Below are positions 19,942 to 27,860 of a stretch of DNA of 36,717 bases, piece after piece. This stretch comes from Candidatus Lambdaproteobacteria bacterium (GTDB lineage Bacteria > SAR324 > JACQKK01). The position numbers and the translations under genes were made by a program. The stretch is from positions 1 to 36,717 of the forward strand of contig JACQKK010000166.1 of the NCBI GenBank assembly GCA_016204605.1, in the 5' to 3' direction. The notes under the pieces were generated by a model that was not told the DNA's origin, did not search any database, and saw nothing but the letters and a program-made list of their open reading frames with translations. The first letter of the stretch is position 1. Each line of letters starts with the position of its first letter.

Positions 19942-20442
19942 CTAATTTCCCAACAATCCAAGATCGTCTAGAAGCCTCTTAGCCAAATTGATTCTCTCAC
20001 TTGTTGCTTTTAGCGGCTTTCGTCTCCGCAACTCATCCCAATAATCTTCCCGATAGCCGTTGATTCGCAGGTACTCCGCCGTCGCCGCGAGTTCTAACAC
20101 CAATGCCGAATACTTTTCCATTATCGCCAACGCGTCCTTGCGCCTAGAATTTTCATTTCCCTTTGGTTCCGGAAAGTCCCCCAAAATGCTGAAGGTTGTA
20201 TATGGAATTTCATGGAACCCAGGTTTTTCCGTGCCCTGGATCAATAGAAGCTGTTCTGCATCGTCCGCAGAATTTGCAAGTTGTACGCTGAATGGCCCGA
20301 AATTGTGGTAATCAAACTCAAATCCGAACCCTAAATCTAGACGTTCCAACAGGAACACAGTCTTTTGGAGGCGCGTTTTTCCTATGATTGATCCGCCATT
20401 CAGTTTTACTAACTCAGCTACGTGATTTGCAAGTTCGGTCAT
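19942..20442 (-). CDS. YwgA-like protein, partner of HD phosphohydrolase
   Basis: The product is 166 residues. Its start, with GSIIGKTRLQKTVFLLERL (about 16-34) and then FDYHNFGPFSVQLAN, matches the pattern of Bacillus subtilis YwgA-type proteins and is broadly like SocA/Panacea-type antitoxin domains (G-K-T-x-L-Q-K...Y-x-F-G-P-F-S). By gene naming, ywgA is next to the HD gene ywfO in B. subtilis, so the same pairing recurs here. No enzyme motif is visible, and it may regulate or restrain the HD enzyme (inference). The start overlaps the HD stop (ATGA), with GGAGG 7 bases upstream. Codon use is AT-rich, unlike all neighbours. Confidence 0.7.
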   Translation of the reverse strand: MTELANHVAELVKLNGGSIIGKTRLQKTVFLLERLDLGFGFEFDYHNFGPFSVQLANSADDAEQLLLIQGTEKPGFHEIPYTTFSILGDFPEPKGNENSRRKDALAIMEKYSALVLELAATAEYLRINGYREDYWDELRRRKPLKATSERINLAKRLLDDLGLLGN

Positions 20443-21800
20443 CGGGCAACCTCCATCAGCAGTTTCTCGACAGCGGTGTGTACGGTCTCGTTTCTTACGT
20501 ACACCCGATAGAATCTCCTAATCTTTAGCGCTTCGACTACGGCCGAATATTCGGACACATCACCAAACCGGCCTCCATCGGATGATCTAATCATAACATT
20601 ATTGAGCGCATGTCTGCTTTCATAGTCTTCCGCTTTATATGGAGAGATATTTGGGCCGTCAATCAAGACATCAACGTCAGATAGTTGACCTTCCTTCTTC
20701 GCTTGCGACAATTTACTCTTGAATGATACGAGCTCATGACCACTCAATTTCTCACCAACATCGACACACTTATACAATTTGCGTGTTAACAATCGACTGG
20801 ATAACTCTTGAACAACTTCATTTGGCGCATCTCTCATTAGCGGCAATCCGCCCCAGATACTCGAATCATCTAGTTGCAAGTAATTGGATAACGTTGCGCC
20901 ATCCTTCGAGAAGAACGCAAAAAGTGGACTCGAATTTGGCAACCCGACATCTCCTTCTTTTCCATTTCGCATAAGTTCCGCGACTAATGACAGCAGTCTC
21001 CCTAGCATCTTCTCGGCGGCGCGAGTCGTTTTATGATAATACACCTGCGTGTATAGATGAAAACGGACCAACAAGTACGCTTCTGCCGCCTGCAAGCTTT
21101 TCGCACCAAGAATGAGACCGTCGACAGGTATGAATTCATCTGGTCCGGCATCAGACGCCAGTTGTAGCTTCTCGATTTCCAAATTATTCAACAGCCAACT
21201 CCAATCGAATCCGCCATGTTCTGTGCCAGTCATCTGTTTGTCGCGACGCAGGTAATCGAGACGGTCAGCGTCGAATTGGCTATGTACAATTGCCGAATAG
21301 ATGTCAGTAGGTTCCTGTTTAAGGAGCGATGAAGTCCGTGATTTAACGTCCTCTATCTTATCTGTCGCGGCAGCCAGCAATTTTCCAACTTCCGTATCAC
21401 CTTCAATAATCTCGATCGTCCAGTCCTCGTGTGACTTAGAAATTCCACACGAATTCATCACTCCTTCAAATGTGTGGCTAAATGGACCGTGGCCGATGTC
21501 GTGGAGAAGCGCGGAACAAATCGCGACGTTTGCGGCATTTTCGTTAAAGTGTTCAGGACGTTTGTGCTTTATAATTTGCGCCAACTGTCGAGCTGTATGG
21601 AACACCCCAACACTATGGGAGAACCGCGTATGCGTCGCTCCGGGGTACACAAGTTCTGAAAACCCGAGTTGCTTTATCCTTCGGAGCCTTTGAAATTCGA
21701 CGCAATTTAACAGGTCCCATGCCAATGCGTCGACGATGCTCTTAGGCGAGAACACGATCAGCCCATGCACCGGGTCTCGAATCCTTTGTTCCCTCTCCAT
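20439..21800 (-). CDS. HD-domain phosphohydrolase, SAMHD1/YwfO-like
   Basis: The product is 453 residues from ATG 21800; a GTG at 21809 would add three. It has the layout of SAMHD1-like dNTP triphosphohydrolases: QRLRRIKQLGFSELVYPGA (37-55), the first His in THTRFSHSVGVFH (His62), the HD pair in LLHDIGHGPFSH (His100-Asp101, His104), and the distal Asp in FDADRLDYLRRD (Asp179). It is likely a metal-dependent nucleotide phosphohydrolase; the substrate is not readable from sequence. It is clearly less GC-rich than its surroundings. No good promoter was found in the 37 bases before it, so it probably depends on transcription from the regulator operon. Confidence 0.85.
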   Translation of the reverse strand: MEREQRIRDPVHGLIVFSPKSIVDALAWDLLNCVEFQRLRRIKQLGFSELVYPGATHTRFSHSVGVFHTARQLAQIIKHKRPEHFNENAANVAICSALLHDIGHGPFSHTFEGVMNSCGISKSHEDWTIEIIEGDTEVGKLLAAATDKIEDVKSRTSSLLKQEPTDIYSAIVHSQFDADRLDYLRRDKQMTGTEHGGFDWSWLLNNLEIEKLQLASDAGPDEFIPVDGLILGAKSLQAAEAYLLVRFHLYTQVYYHKTTRAAEKMLGRLLSLVAELMRNGKEGDVGLPNSSPLFAFFSKDGATLSNYLQLDDSSIWGGLPLMRDAPNEVVQELSSRLLTRKLYKCVDVGEKLSGHELVSFKSKLSQAKKEGQLSDVDVLIDGPNISPYKAEDYESRHALNNVMIRSSDGGRFGDVSEYSAVVEALKIRRFYRVYVRNETVHTAVEKLLMEVAR

Positions 21801-21837
21801 AACATGCACTCGGCAAGACTGTTCTTTTTCGGTAGCT

Positions 21838-21883
21838 TCAATCCTTCAGGTCCAAGTCGAACTGCTCGCCTTCGGCGGCGTAC
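21838..21883. repeat. Right 46-bp direct repeat inside the regulator 3' end
   Basis: This is the second copy of the 46-bp repeat (offset 1946 bases from the left one). It is the actual 3' end of the response-regulator gene. Its only difference from the left copy is at 21855, where a Leu codon is TTG rather than CTG. TTG is the less expected choice in a genome this GC-rich, which hints that this copy arrived with the islet. Confidence 0.92.
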
Positions 21884-23343
21884 TCGTTGAGCTTGTTGCG
21901 CAGGGTGCGGATGCTGATGGAGAGCATCTTGGCGGCCTGGGTGCGGTTGCCGCCGGTCTTGCGCAGGGTCTCGAAGATCAGCTTCTTCTCGACCTCGCGC
22001 ATGGACATGCCCACCTGGATGCCGAGGCCGCCCACCGTGGCCGAGCCCGCCGCGCTCGCGGCCCTGGGGGTCGCGGCGGCGGCCGTGGTGGCCGGCATGG
22101 TGCGCGCGGGCTCGGGGCGCGGTTGGGAGAGCGCGCCCGCACCGCCGCCCATCAGCAGGTGCTGGGGCTCGATGGCCTTGGCGTCGCAGAGCAGCAGCGC
22201 GCGCTCCATCACGTTCTCGAGCTCGCGCACGTTGCCGCGCCAGTTGTAGTGGCAGAGCACCTCCATGGCCGGGGCGCCGATGGCGGCCGGCTTGCGGGCG
22301 TTGCGGCGGGCGTGCTTGTTGACGAAGTAGTTGGCCAGCAGCGGGATATCCCCTTTGCGGTCGCGCAGCGGCGGAATCACCAGCGGGATCACGTTCAGGC
22401 GGAAGTAGAGGTCTTCCCGGAACTGCCCCTGCTCGACGCGCTTGAACAGGTCGCGGTTGGTCGTGGCGACCACGCGCACGTCCACGCGGATGGGGTCCTT
22501 GCCGCCGATGCGGTCCACCTCCTGCTCCTGCAAGACGCGCAACAGCTTGGCCTGGAGCGGCAGGGCCATCTCGCTGATCTCGTCGAGCAGCAGCGTGCCG
22601 CCGTTGGCCTGCTCGAAGCGTCCCTTGTGATCCTGCACCGCGCCGGTGAAGGAGCCCTTGCGGTAGCCGAACAGCTCGCTCTCGAGCAGCGTATCGGGCA
22701 GGGCGGCGCAGTTGATGGCGACGAACGGCCCGTCCGCGCGCTCCGAGTGGGCGTGGATGTAGCGCGCCAGCAGCTCCTTGCCCGTGCCGCTCTCGCTCTG
22801 CACGAGCACGGTGGCCTTGCTGCGGGCGATGTTCTGGGACACGCCCAGCAACTGCTGCATGGCGGGATCGGCGGTGATGATCTCCTTCTCGGGCACGGGG
22901 GCTTCGCCCGCGGCGGCCATGGCGCCCGCGGCGGCCGGCTCGGCCGACTTGGGCGGGGCGGCGTGCCTGCGCTCCTCGGCCATGGTCAGCGCCCGCTCGA
23001 CCACGAACGTGAACACGTCGAACTTGAAGGGCTTGAGGATGTAATCGAAGGCGCCGTGCTTCATGGCCTCGACGGCCGTCTCGATGGTGCCGTAGGCCGT
23101 CACCATCAGCACCGGCACCTCGGGCCGGAGCGCCTTGAGGTCCTTCAGCAGCTCGACGCCGCTGCGCTTGGGCATGGTCATGTCGGTGATGACCATGGCG
23201 TAGTTGCCCTTCTTGAACTTGTTGAGCGCGTCGATGGCGTTGTGGGAGGTCTCCACAGGATACCCCACGTGCTTGAGGGTCTCCGACATGGCGATCCGCA
23301 TTTCCACTTCGTCGTCCACGATCAGGATCGGCTGCTGCACCAT
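21838..23343 (-). CDS. Sigma-54-dependent response regulator, NtrC class (FlrC/FleR-like)
   Basis: The 501-residue product has three parts: a receiver domain (Asp10-Asp11, phospho-acceptor Asp54, VTAYG, LKPF), a central AAA+ domain and a Fis-type helix-turn-helix. Walker A reads SESGTGKE, and the sigma-54 contact loop is GSFTGA rather than GAFTGA. The C-terminus (VEKKLIFETLRKTGGNRTQA, SISIRTLRNKLNEY) matches flagellar FlrC/FleR-type regulators, but no flagellar genes are in the window, so the regulon is unknown. ATG 23343 is preceded by AAAGGAGA, which decides the start over a longer frame to 23376. The last 14 codons and stop form the right direct repeat. Confidence 0.93.
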   Translation of the reverse strand: MVQQPILIVDDEVEMRIAMSETLKHVGYPVETSHNAIDALNKFKKGNYAMVITDMTMPKRSGVELLKDLKALRPEVPVLMVTAYGTIETAVEAMKHGAFDYILKPFKFDVFTFVVERALTMAEERRHAAPPKSAEPAAAGAMAAAGEAPVPEKEIITADPAMQQLLGVSQNIARSKATVLVQSESGTGKELLARYIHAHSERADGPFVAINCAALPDTLLESELFGYRKGSFTGAVQDHKGRFEQANGGTLLLDEISEMALPLQAKLLRVLQEQEVDRIGGKDPIRVDVRVVATTNRDLFKRVEQGQFREDLYFRLNVIPLVIPPLRDRKGDIPLLANYFVNKHARRNARKPAAIGAPAMEVLCHYNWRGNVRELENVMERALLLCDAKAIEPQHLLMGGGAGALSQPRPEPARTMPATTAAAATPRAASAAGSATVGGLGIQVGMSMREVEKKLIFETLRKTGGNRTQAAKMLSISIRTLRNKLNEYAAEGEQFDLDLKD

Positions 23344-23404
23344 GACTCTCCTTTGGGGCTCTGCTCGAGCTTCCATGCGTGCGGGGAAAAGGCGGCGGGG
23401 CTCC

Positions 23405-24898
23405 CTACCCCGCTTTGCCGCGCTGGGCCCGCGCGGCGGTGCCCGGCTCCGTCATCAGGGGAAACATCAAGGTGAAGGTGGTGCCTTGGCCCACGCGGCT
23501 CTCGACATCGATGGTGGCCTGGTGCGAGTCGAGGATGCTGTGGACGATCGCCAGCCCCAGGCCGGTGCCGCGCGACTTGGTGGTGAAGAAGGGGTCGAAG
23601 ATCTGCCGGCGCACGTCGGCCGGCATGCCCACGCCCGTATCGCTCAGCCGTACCTCGATCACCTCCCGGCCGCGGGCGCCGGGCGGCAGATCGCCGAAGC
23701 GCGCCAGCAGCTTGGGATCGCTCAGGCTCAGGCAGCGCGAGGCGATGGTGAGCGTGCCCCCATCGGGCATCGCCTGCACGGCGTTGAGGAACAGGTTGTG
23801 GAACACCTGCTTCAGCAGCTCGCCATCACCGCGAATGGCGCTGCGCCTGGCCTTGAGCTTGAGGGCCATGCCGATGCCGTTGTGGCGGGCCAGGTAGCCC
23901 GAGAACTCCGCGCCATCGCGCAGCAGCGCGTTCAGCTCCAGCGCCTTGCGGCTGACCGGGCGGGGCTTGGTGTACTGGAGCAGGTTCGAGATGATGTGGT
24001 TCATGCTCTGCACGGCCGAGAAGATGTGATCCATCAACACCACCTTCTCATCCGCGACAGGCAGCCCCTTGCGCACCAGCGAGGCGAACAGCTCGATGCT
24101 CCCCAGCGGGTTGCGGATCTCGTGGGCGATGTTGGCCGCCATCTCGCCCATGGCCGTGAGCCGGTTGCGCCGCGCGGCGTGCTCCTCGAGCCGCTTGAGC
24201 AGCGTCACGTCCTGCACGTTGAGGATGTAGCCGAGCGGCCGCCCCTCGCCGTGCATGGGCGAGCTCGACACCTGCAGCCGCAGCGTTTCGCCGCCCCGGG
24301 TGTAGGTGAGCGGCTCGTCGGGCTCCGCGCCCGGGGCTCCGCCGGCAGCCGGCACGTTGGCCGGGAGCACAGCGGCATGGAGCAGCCCGTTGACCGGCTG
24401 CCCGATCAGCGCCTCGGCGCTGGCGCCGAGCAGGCCCGTGCCGGCCCGGTTCACCGACGTGATGGCGCCCTGCAAGTCCGTCACCAGCACGCCGATGGCC
24501 AGGCTCTCGAAGATGTTGGAGAGGTACGCCTTGACCTTTTCCTTCTCGGTCAGGTTGCGTTCGAGCTCCCGGTTCTTCTCGTCCAGCTCCAGGTTCAGGC
24601 TGGCCACCTTCTGCTGGAGCAGCTTGTGGGACTCCCGCAGATTCTCGGCGGCGTGGATGAACTGCCCGAAGCCCTGGTGCAGCAGCACGTCCTTCTGCGC
24701 CAGCTCCATCTCGAGGGCCTCGATCCGGGCCACCAGCCCCGCACCGGCGCGGGCCTGGAGCGCGGCGTCCGCCCCGGTCGCCCGCTCCGGCGCCGCGGCG
24801 CGCGAAGCTGCCGCGGCGCGGTGGGGCCTGGGCTTGGGCTGGGCGCGCCCGGCGCCGGAGGCGGTGCGGGCGCGCGCACGGTTCGCGGCTCGGCTCAT
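23405..24898 (-). CDS. PAS-domain sensor histidine kinase (NtrB/FlrB/FleS-like)
   Basis: This is a likely soluble sensor kinase; no membrane helix is seen. The 497 residues begin with an Ala/Arg-rich disordered stretch (about 1-50), then a coiled coil (about 55-122), a PAS domain (about 125-235), an HisKA dimerisation domain with phospho-acceptor His259 in IAHEIRNPLGS, and a HATPase domain with NAVQAM (N box), SDTGVGMP (G1) and GTGLGLAIV (G2). The stop is 61 bases before the response-regulator ATG, so they form a two-component pair. Its start overlaps the stop of the upstream TPR gene (ATGA, 24895-24898). Confidence 0.94.
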   Translation of the reverse strand: MSRAANRARARTASGAGRAQPKPRPHRAAAASRAAAPERATGADAALQARAGAGLVARIEALEMELAQKDVLLHQGFGQFIHAAENLRESHKLLQQKVASLNLELDEKNRELERNLTEKEKVKAYLSNIFESLAIGVLVTDLQGAITSVNRAGTGLLGASAEALIGQPVNGLLHAAVLPANVPAAGGAPGAEPDEPLTYTRGGETLRLQVSSSPMHGEGRPLGYILNVQDVTLLKRLEEHAARRNRLTAMGEMAANIAHEIRNPLGSIELFASLVRKGLPVADEKVVLMDHIFSAVQSMNHIISNLLQYTKPRPVSRKALELNALLRDGAEFSGYLARHNGIGMALKLKARRSAIRGDGELLKQVFHNLFLNAVQAMPDGGTLTIASRCLSLSDPKLLARFGDLPPGARGREVIEVRLSDTGVGMPADVRRQIFDPFFTTKSRGTGLGLAIVHSILDSHQATIDVESRVGQGTTFTLMFPLMTEPGTAARAQRGKAG

Positions 24899-27729
24899 TG
24901 CTTCAGGTACTCGCGGTATTGGAGCAGGTTGACGAGGTCCTTCTGGTTCTCGCGGGCCAGGGCTTCCCAGAGCTCGCCGGGGCGGCTCTTGGCCAGGTCC
25001 ACCAGGCCGTTGAAGATTTCGAGCGCCTTTTGCTCCTGGCCGGTGCGGCGGTAGATCAGCCCGATCTGGTAGCGCGCCCAGGGCGCCCGCTCGTGATTGG
25101 GATAGCGCCGGATCGATTCCTCGTACGCGGCGACGGCGCCTTCGTCGTCGCCCAGATCGAACAGGGCATCGCCGTAGAAGAACTGCGCGGCAATGACGAA
25201 ATCGGGCACCCCCGCGCCCTCGATCGGGTAGTGGAAGTTCTCCACGGCCTTCTTGAAGGCCTCGCCCGCGTCCTTGGCCTGGCCCAGCTCCTTGTGCACC
25301 ATGCCCAGCCGGTAGGAGACATCCGCAATGGCCTCGTTCAGCTCCGGGGCCTGGCCGCGCTCGAACTCCTGCACGAGGATGCGATAGGCGTTGAGGGCGT
25401 CGTTGTAGCGGCGGCCGAGGAAGTACATCCTGCCCAGCTCGAGCCGGGCATCGGTGCGGTAGGGGTTGTCCTTGTGCTCCTGGATGAACCGCAGCAGCGC
25501 CTCCTCCGCCTTGCCGAGGTTGTCCTTCTCGATATAGGCCTGCGCGCGCCGGAGGGCGATCAGCGGGCCGAGCGCGCCCGCCGGCTCGGCGGTGAGCTGG
25601 TCGTAGAGCGCGATGGCGTCGTCGTACAGGCCGAGCCGGTGGTAGGAGGCGGCCACCTGGAACAGCGTGAATTTGAAGCGGAACTGCGGGAAGTAGCGAT
25701 CTTTGTATGCCGTGTAGACCTTCGCCACGTCCCAGTACGCGCGCCTGGCGAAGGCGCTGCCGACGAGCTCCTTCAGGTTCTCGGCGATGTTGGCGTCGAT
25801 GATGTTGGGGCGCACCAGCGGGCTCGCGGGGAAGTCCCGCGCCAGTCGCTCGAAGGTGAGGATGGCGTCGGCGCTCTGGTGGTGCAGCGTCTGGGTGAGC
25901 GCTTTGCGCAGCAGCGCCTGGGGCAGCAGCGTGCCCGTATCGGGGTCGTCGATCACCTCGTCGTAGAGCTTAAGCGCGCGCCCGTAATCGTCGATGGGGC
26001 GGTTGGCATGGATGTCGGCGATGCGCAGCTTGCCGCGCACGCGGATCTCGGGCGGGGCGCCGACGAGCGTGCGCTCGTAGTCGCGCAGGGCCTCCTGCTC
26101 CTTGCCTTCCTGGCGCAGCATGTCGCCCACCCGCAGCGCCACCAGCTTCGCGAACGGGCGGTCGGGGTATCGGTCGAGCAGCGTGCGGTAGATCGCCCGG
26201 GCCGACTCGATATCGGCGTTCTCGTAGTAGGTTTCGCCCATGTGGAACAGCAGCAGCGGGAAATCGACCGCGTACTCCGGGCTGATGCGGCGGCCGGCGT
26301 CGAACTCGTGGCGGGCCTCCGCGTACTGCTTCTGCTGGTAGAGCGCATCGCCCACGTGGTAGAAGGCCGGCCCTTCGAGCGCCTGATCGCCGCGCAGCGC
26401 CACGAACTTGCGGAAGGCCTCGATCCCCTCGTTGAGCCGGTTCAGGTCCACGAGCGCCACGCCCCGGTAGTAGTGGGAATCGGGCGTGTAGGGGACATTC
26501 TCGGGGTAGCGCTCCTCGAGGATCTCATAGTGCACGTTGGCCTCGAAGTTGAACCCCATCTTCTGGTAGCTGCGGCCGATCTGGTAGAACGCGCGCGGGA
26601 TCAGGTCGGAATCGTATGCGGCGGCTTCGGCCGCCCGCACCGCCGCCTGATAGTTCCCGATCACCTCGTGGAAGTTGGGGGCCCCTGCCGCCGTGAGCAC
26701 CTCGTACTGCGCATCCGCGGCGCGGAAGAGCGCCCGGATGCCGAGCTTGCGCCCGGGCGAGGCGTTGAACACCCGCATGAAGATTTCCGCCGCCTGCGCG
26801 AAGTTCCCCGCCCGGAACTCCCGCTCGGCGAGGATGTAGTTGGCCTTGACCGCCAGGTTGGGCTCCGCGTTCAGCAGCTCCTCGAGCGGCTCGGGGCGCC
26901 GACCCAAAGGGGGGGGCGGCGGCTCCGGCGCGGTGGCGGCGGGCTGGGGCGGCGCGGCCGGCCCGGCGCGCGCCACCGCGGCCGGCCCGGGCTGGAAGGT
27001 GAACACCAGGCGCGGCGGATCGGTGAGCGCCTGGGGCGCCGCCTGCAACCCCGGCTCGCGCAGCTCCAACCGCAGCAGCGTATCCTCGCCCTCGCGCTCG
27101 ATGGCGCCGAGCGCCAGCGACCGCGCCGTACCCGCCGCGCGCAGGCCTTGGGCCGGCCGCGCATCCCGCAGGCGCAGCAGGAACCGGTCGCCCTCGATCC
27201 GGCTCTCGTAGCGCGGCAGGCGGTTGAGCTGGATGACGAGGCGCCCGCCGCCGCGGTAGGCCCCCAGCCGCACGGCGCTCACCTCCGCCCAGGGCGTCGG
27301 CGGGGCCGGTCGCAGCGCGAGCACCACCCGGTTGGGCGGCGCCTTCGGCAACAGCTCGACCTGGAGGGCGGTCACCCGCAGGCGCAGTTTGGCCCAGGTG
27401 GTGTCCTCGTCCACCTCCTCGAAGGCGACGCCGAGCAACTGCCGGTCGTTGAAGGCCAGCTCACGACGGTCGTCGGAGAGCGCCGGGCGGGTCCTGCGGA
27501 ACTTCACCACCAGCACGCCGCGGGCGACGTTTTCCACCACCTCAGCCTGCGTGCGGCCCGTGAGCAGGAAGTGCACTTGCAGCGCGTTACCCTCGCGCCT
27601 GAGCTCGATGCCGGTGATCTCGGCGACCTTCGCGGGCTGAGCATGCAGCGGAACGGAGCCGATCGGCTGGAGCGCCGCAGCAAGCACCCAGGGCAGGACT
27701 TGCGTCAAGTGCAGGCGGGAGGTGTTCAT
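24895..27729 (-). CDS. Large exported tetratricopeptide-repeat protein
   Basis: The product is 944 residues with a signal peptide (MNTSRLHLTQVLPWVLAAAL, likely cut after LHAQ). The first ~240 mature residues are beta-rich and include two repeats that resemble AMIN-type periplasmic domains (VAEITGIELRREGNALQVHF; AVRLGAYRGGGRLVIQLNRL). A Pro-rich linker follows. From about residue 290 to the end there are many TPR-like repeats (for example REFRAGNFAQAAEIFMRVFN and RYNDALNAYRILVQEFE). It is probably a periplasmic scaffold for envelope proteins, which is inference. It is coupled to the kinase gene by a 4-base overlap and lies downstream of the bactofilin across a spacer with a long hairpin. Confidence 0.8.
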   Translation of the reverse strand: MNTSRLHLTQVLPWVLAAALQPIGSVPLHAQPAKVAEITGIELRREGNALQVHFLLTGRTQAEVVENVARGVLVVKFRRTRPALSDDRRELAFNDRQLLGVAFEEVDEDTTWAKLRLRVTALQVELLPKAPPNRVVLALRPAPPTPWAEVSAVRLGAYRGGGRLVIQLNRLPRYESRIEGDRFLLRLRDARPAQGLRAAGTARSLALGAIEREGEDTLLRLELREPGLQAAPQALTDPPRLVFTFQPGPAAVARAGPAAPPQPAATAPEPPPPPLGRRPEPLEELLNAEPNLAVKANYILAEREFRAGNFAQAAEIFMRVFNASPGRKLGIRALFRAADAQYEVLTAAGAPNFHEVIGNYQAAVRAAEAAAYDSDLIPRAFYQIGRSYQKMGFNFEANVHYEILEERYPENVPYTPDSHYYRGVALVDLNRLNEGIEAFRKFVALRGDQALEGPAFYHVGDALYQQKQYAEARHEFDAGRRISPEYAVDFPLLLFHMGETYYENADIESARAIYRTLLDRYPDRPFAKLVALRVGDMLRQEGKEQEALRDYERTLVGAPPEIRVRGKLRIADIHANRPIDDYGRALKLYDEVIDDPDTGTLLPQALLRKALTQTLHHQSADAILTFERLARDFPASPLVRPNIIDANIAENLKELVGSAFARRAYWDVAKVYTAYKDRYFPQFRFKFTLFQVAASYHRLGLYDDAIALYDQLTAEPAGALGPLIALRRAQAYIEKDNLGKAEEALLRFIQEHKDNPYRTDARLELGRMYFLGRRYNDALNAYRILVQEFERGQAPELNEAIADVSYRLGMVHKELGQAKDAGEAFKKAVENFHYPIEGAGVPDFVIAAQFFYGDALFDLGDDEGAVAAYEESIRRYPNHERAPWARYQIGLIYRRTGQEQKALEIFNGLVDLAKSRPGELWEALARENQKDLVNLLQYREYLKQ

Positions 27730-27784
27730 CGGTTCATCCCTGGAACCTGGGGTTGCCTCGGGGCGTCACATCCGTGTGCCGCGT

Positions 27785-27846
27785 CCCCACCGATCGGCCC
27801 GCAAGCGGTGGCTTCTCCACCAGGCGGCGAGGGCCGATCGGTGGGG
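27785..27846. other. 16-bp perfect inverted repeat with nested hairpin
   Basis: Bases 27785-27800 are perfectly complementary to 27831-27846, with a 30-base loop that holds a second small stem (GGTGG-CTTCT-CCACC). It fills the spacer between the bactofilin stop and the TPR gene start. It could terminate or process the operon mRNA, but no T-run follows on the - strand. Partial read-through control of the genes downstream is inference. Confidence 0.7.
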
Positions 27847-27860
27847 AGGCGCGCCGCCGC

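Larger units (their letters stand above)
19892..21883. mobile_element. Direct-repeat-flanked, AT-rich two-gene islet
   Basis: The region between the two 46-bp repeats is a compositional island: bases 20101-20160 have 27 of 60 G+C, while 18001-18060 have 37 of 60, and much of the host sequence is higher. It holds only two genes (HD phosphohydrolase and YwgA-like), both on the - strand and packed wall to wall. The YwgA-like stop is 4 bases from the left repeat, and the HD start is within about 37 bases of the right repeat. One repeat completes the response regulator and the other supplies the start signals of the next gene, as in insertions into gene 3' ends. No integrase, transposase or terminal inverted repeats were found, so mobilisation would have to be in trans or past. 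Confidence 0.75.

Noticed and set aside
20439-21800. The HD protein as the housekeeping dGTPase Dgt.
   Set aside because: The motif layout is closer to SAMHD1/YwfO (HTRFSHSVGVFH, LLHDIGHGPFSH), and the YwgA-like partner and islet location argue against a housekeeping gene.
19892-21883. The islet as an insertion sequence or prophage remnant.
   Set aside because: No transposase or integrase, no terminal inverted repeats, and direct repeats of 46 bp are far longer than usual transposon target duplications.
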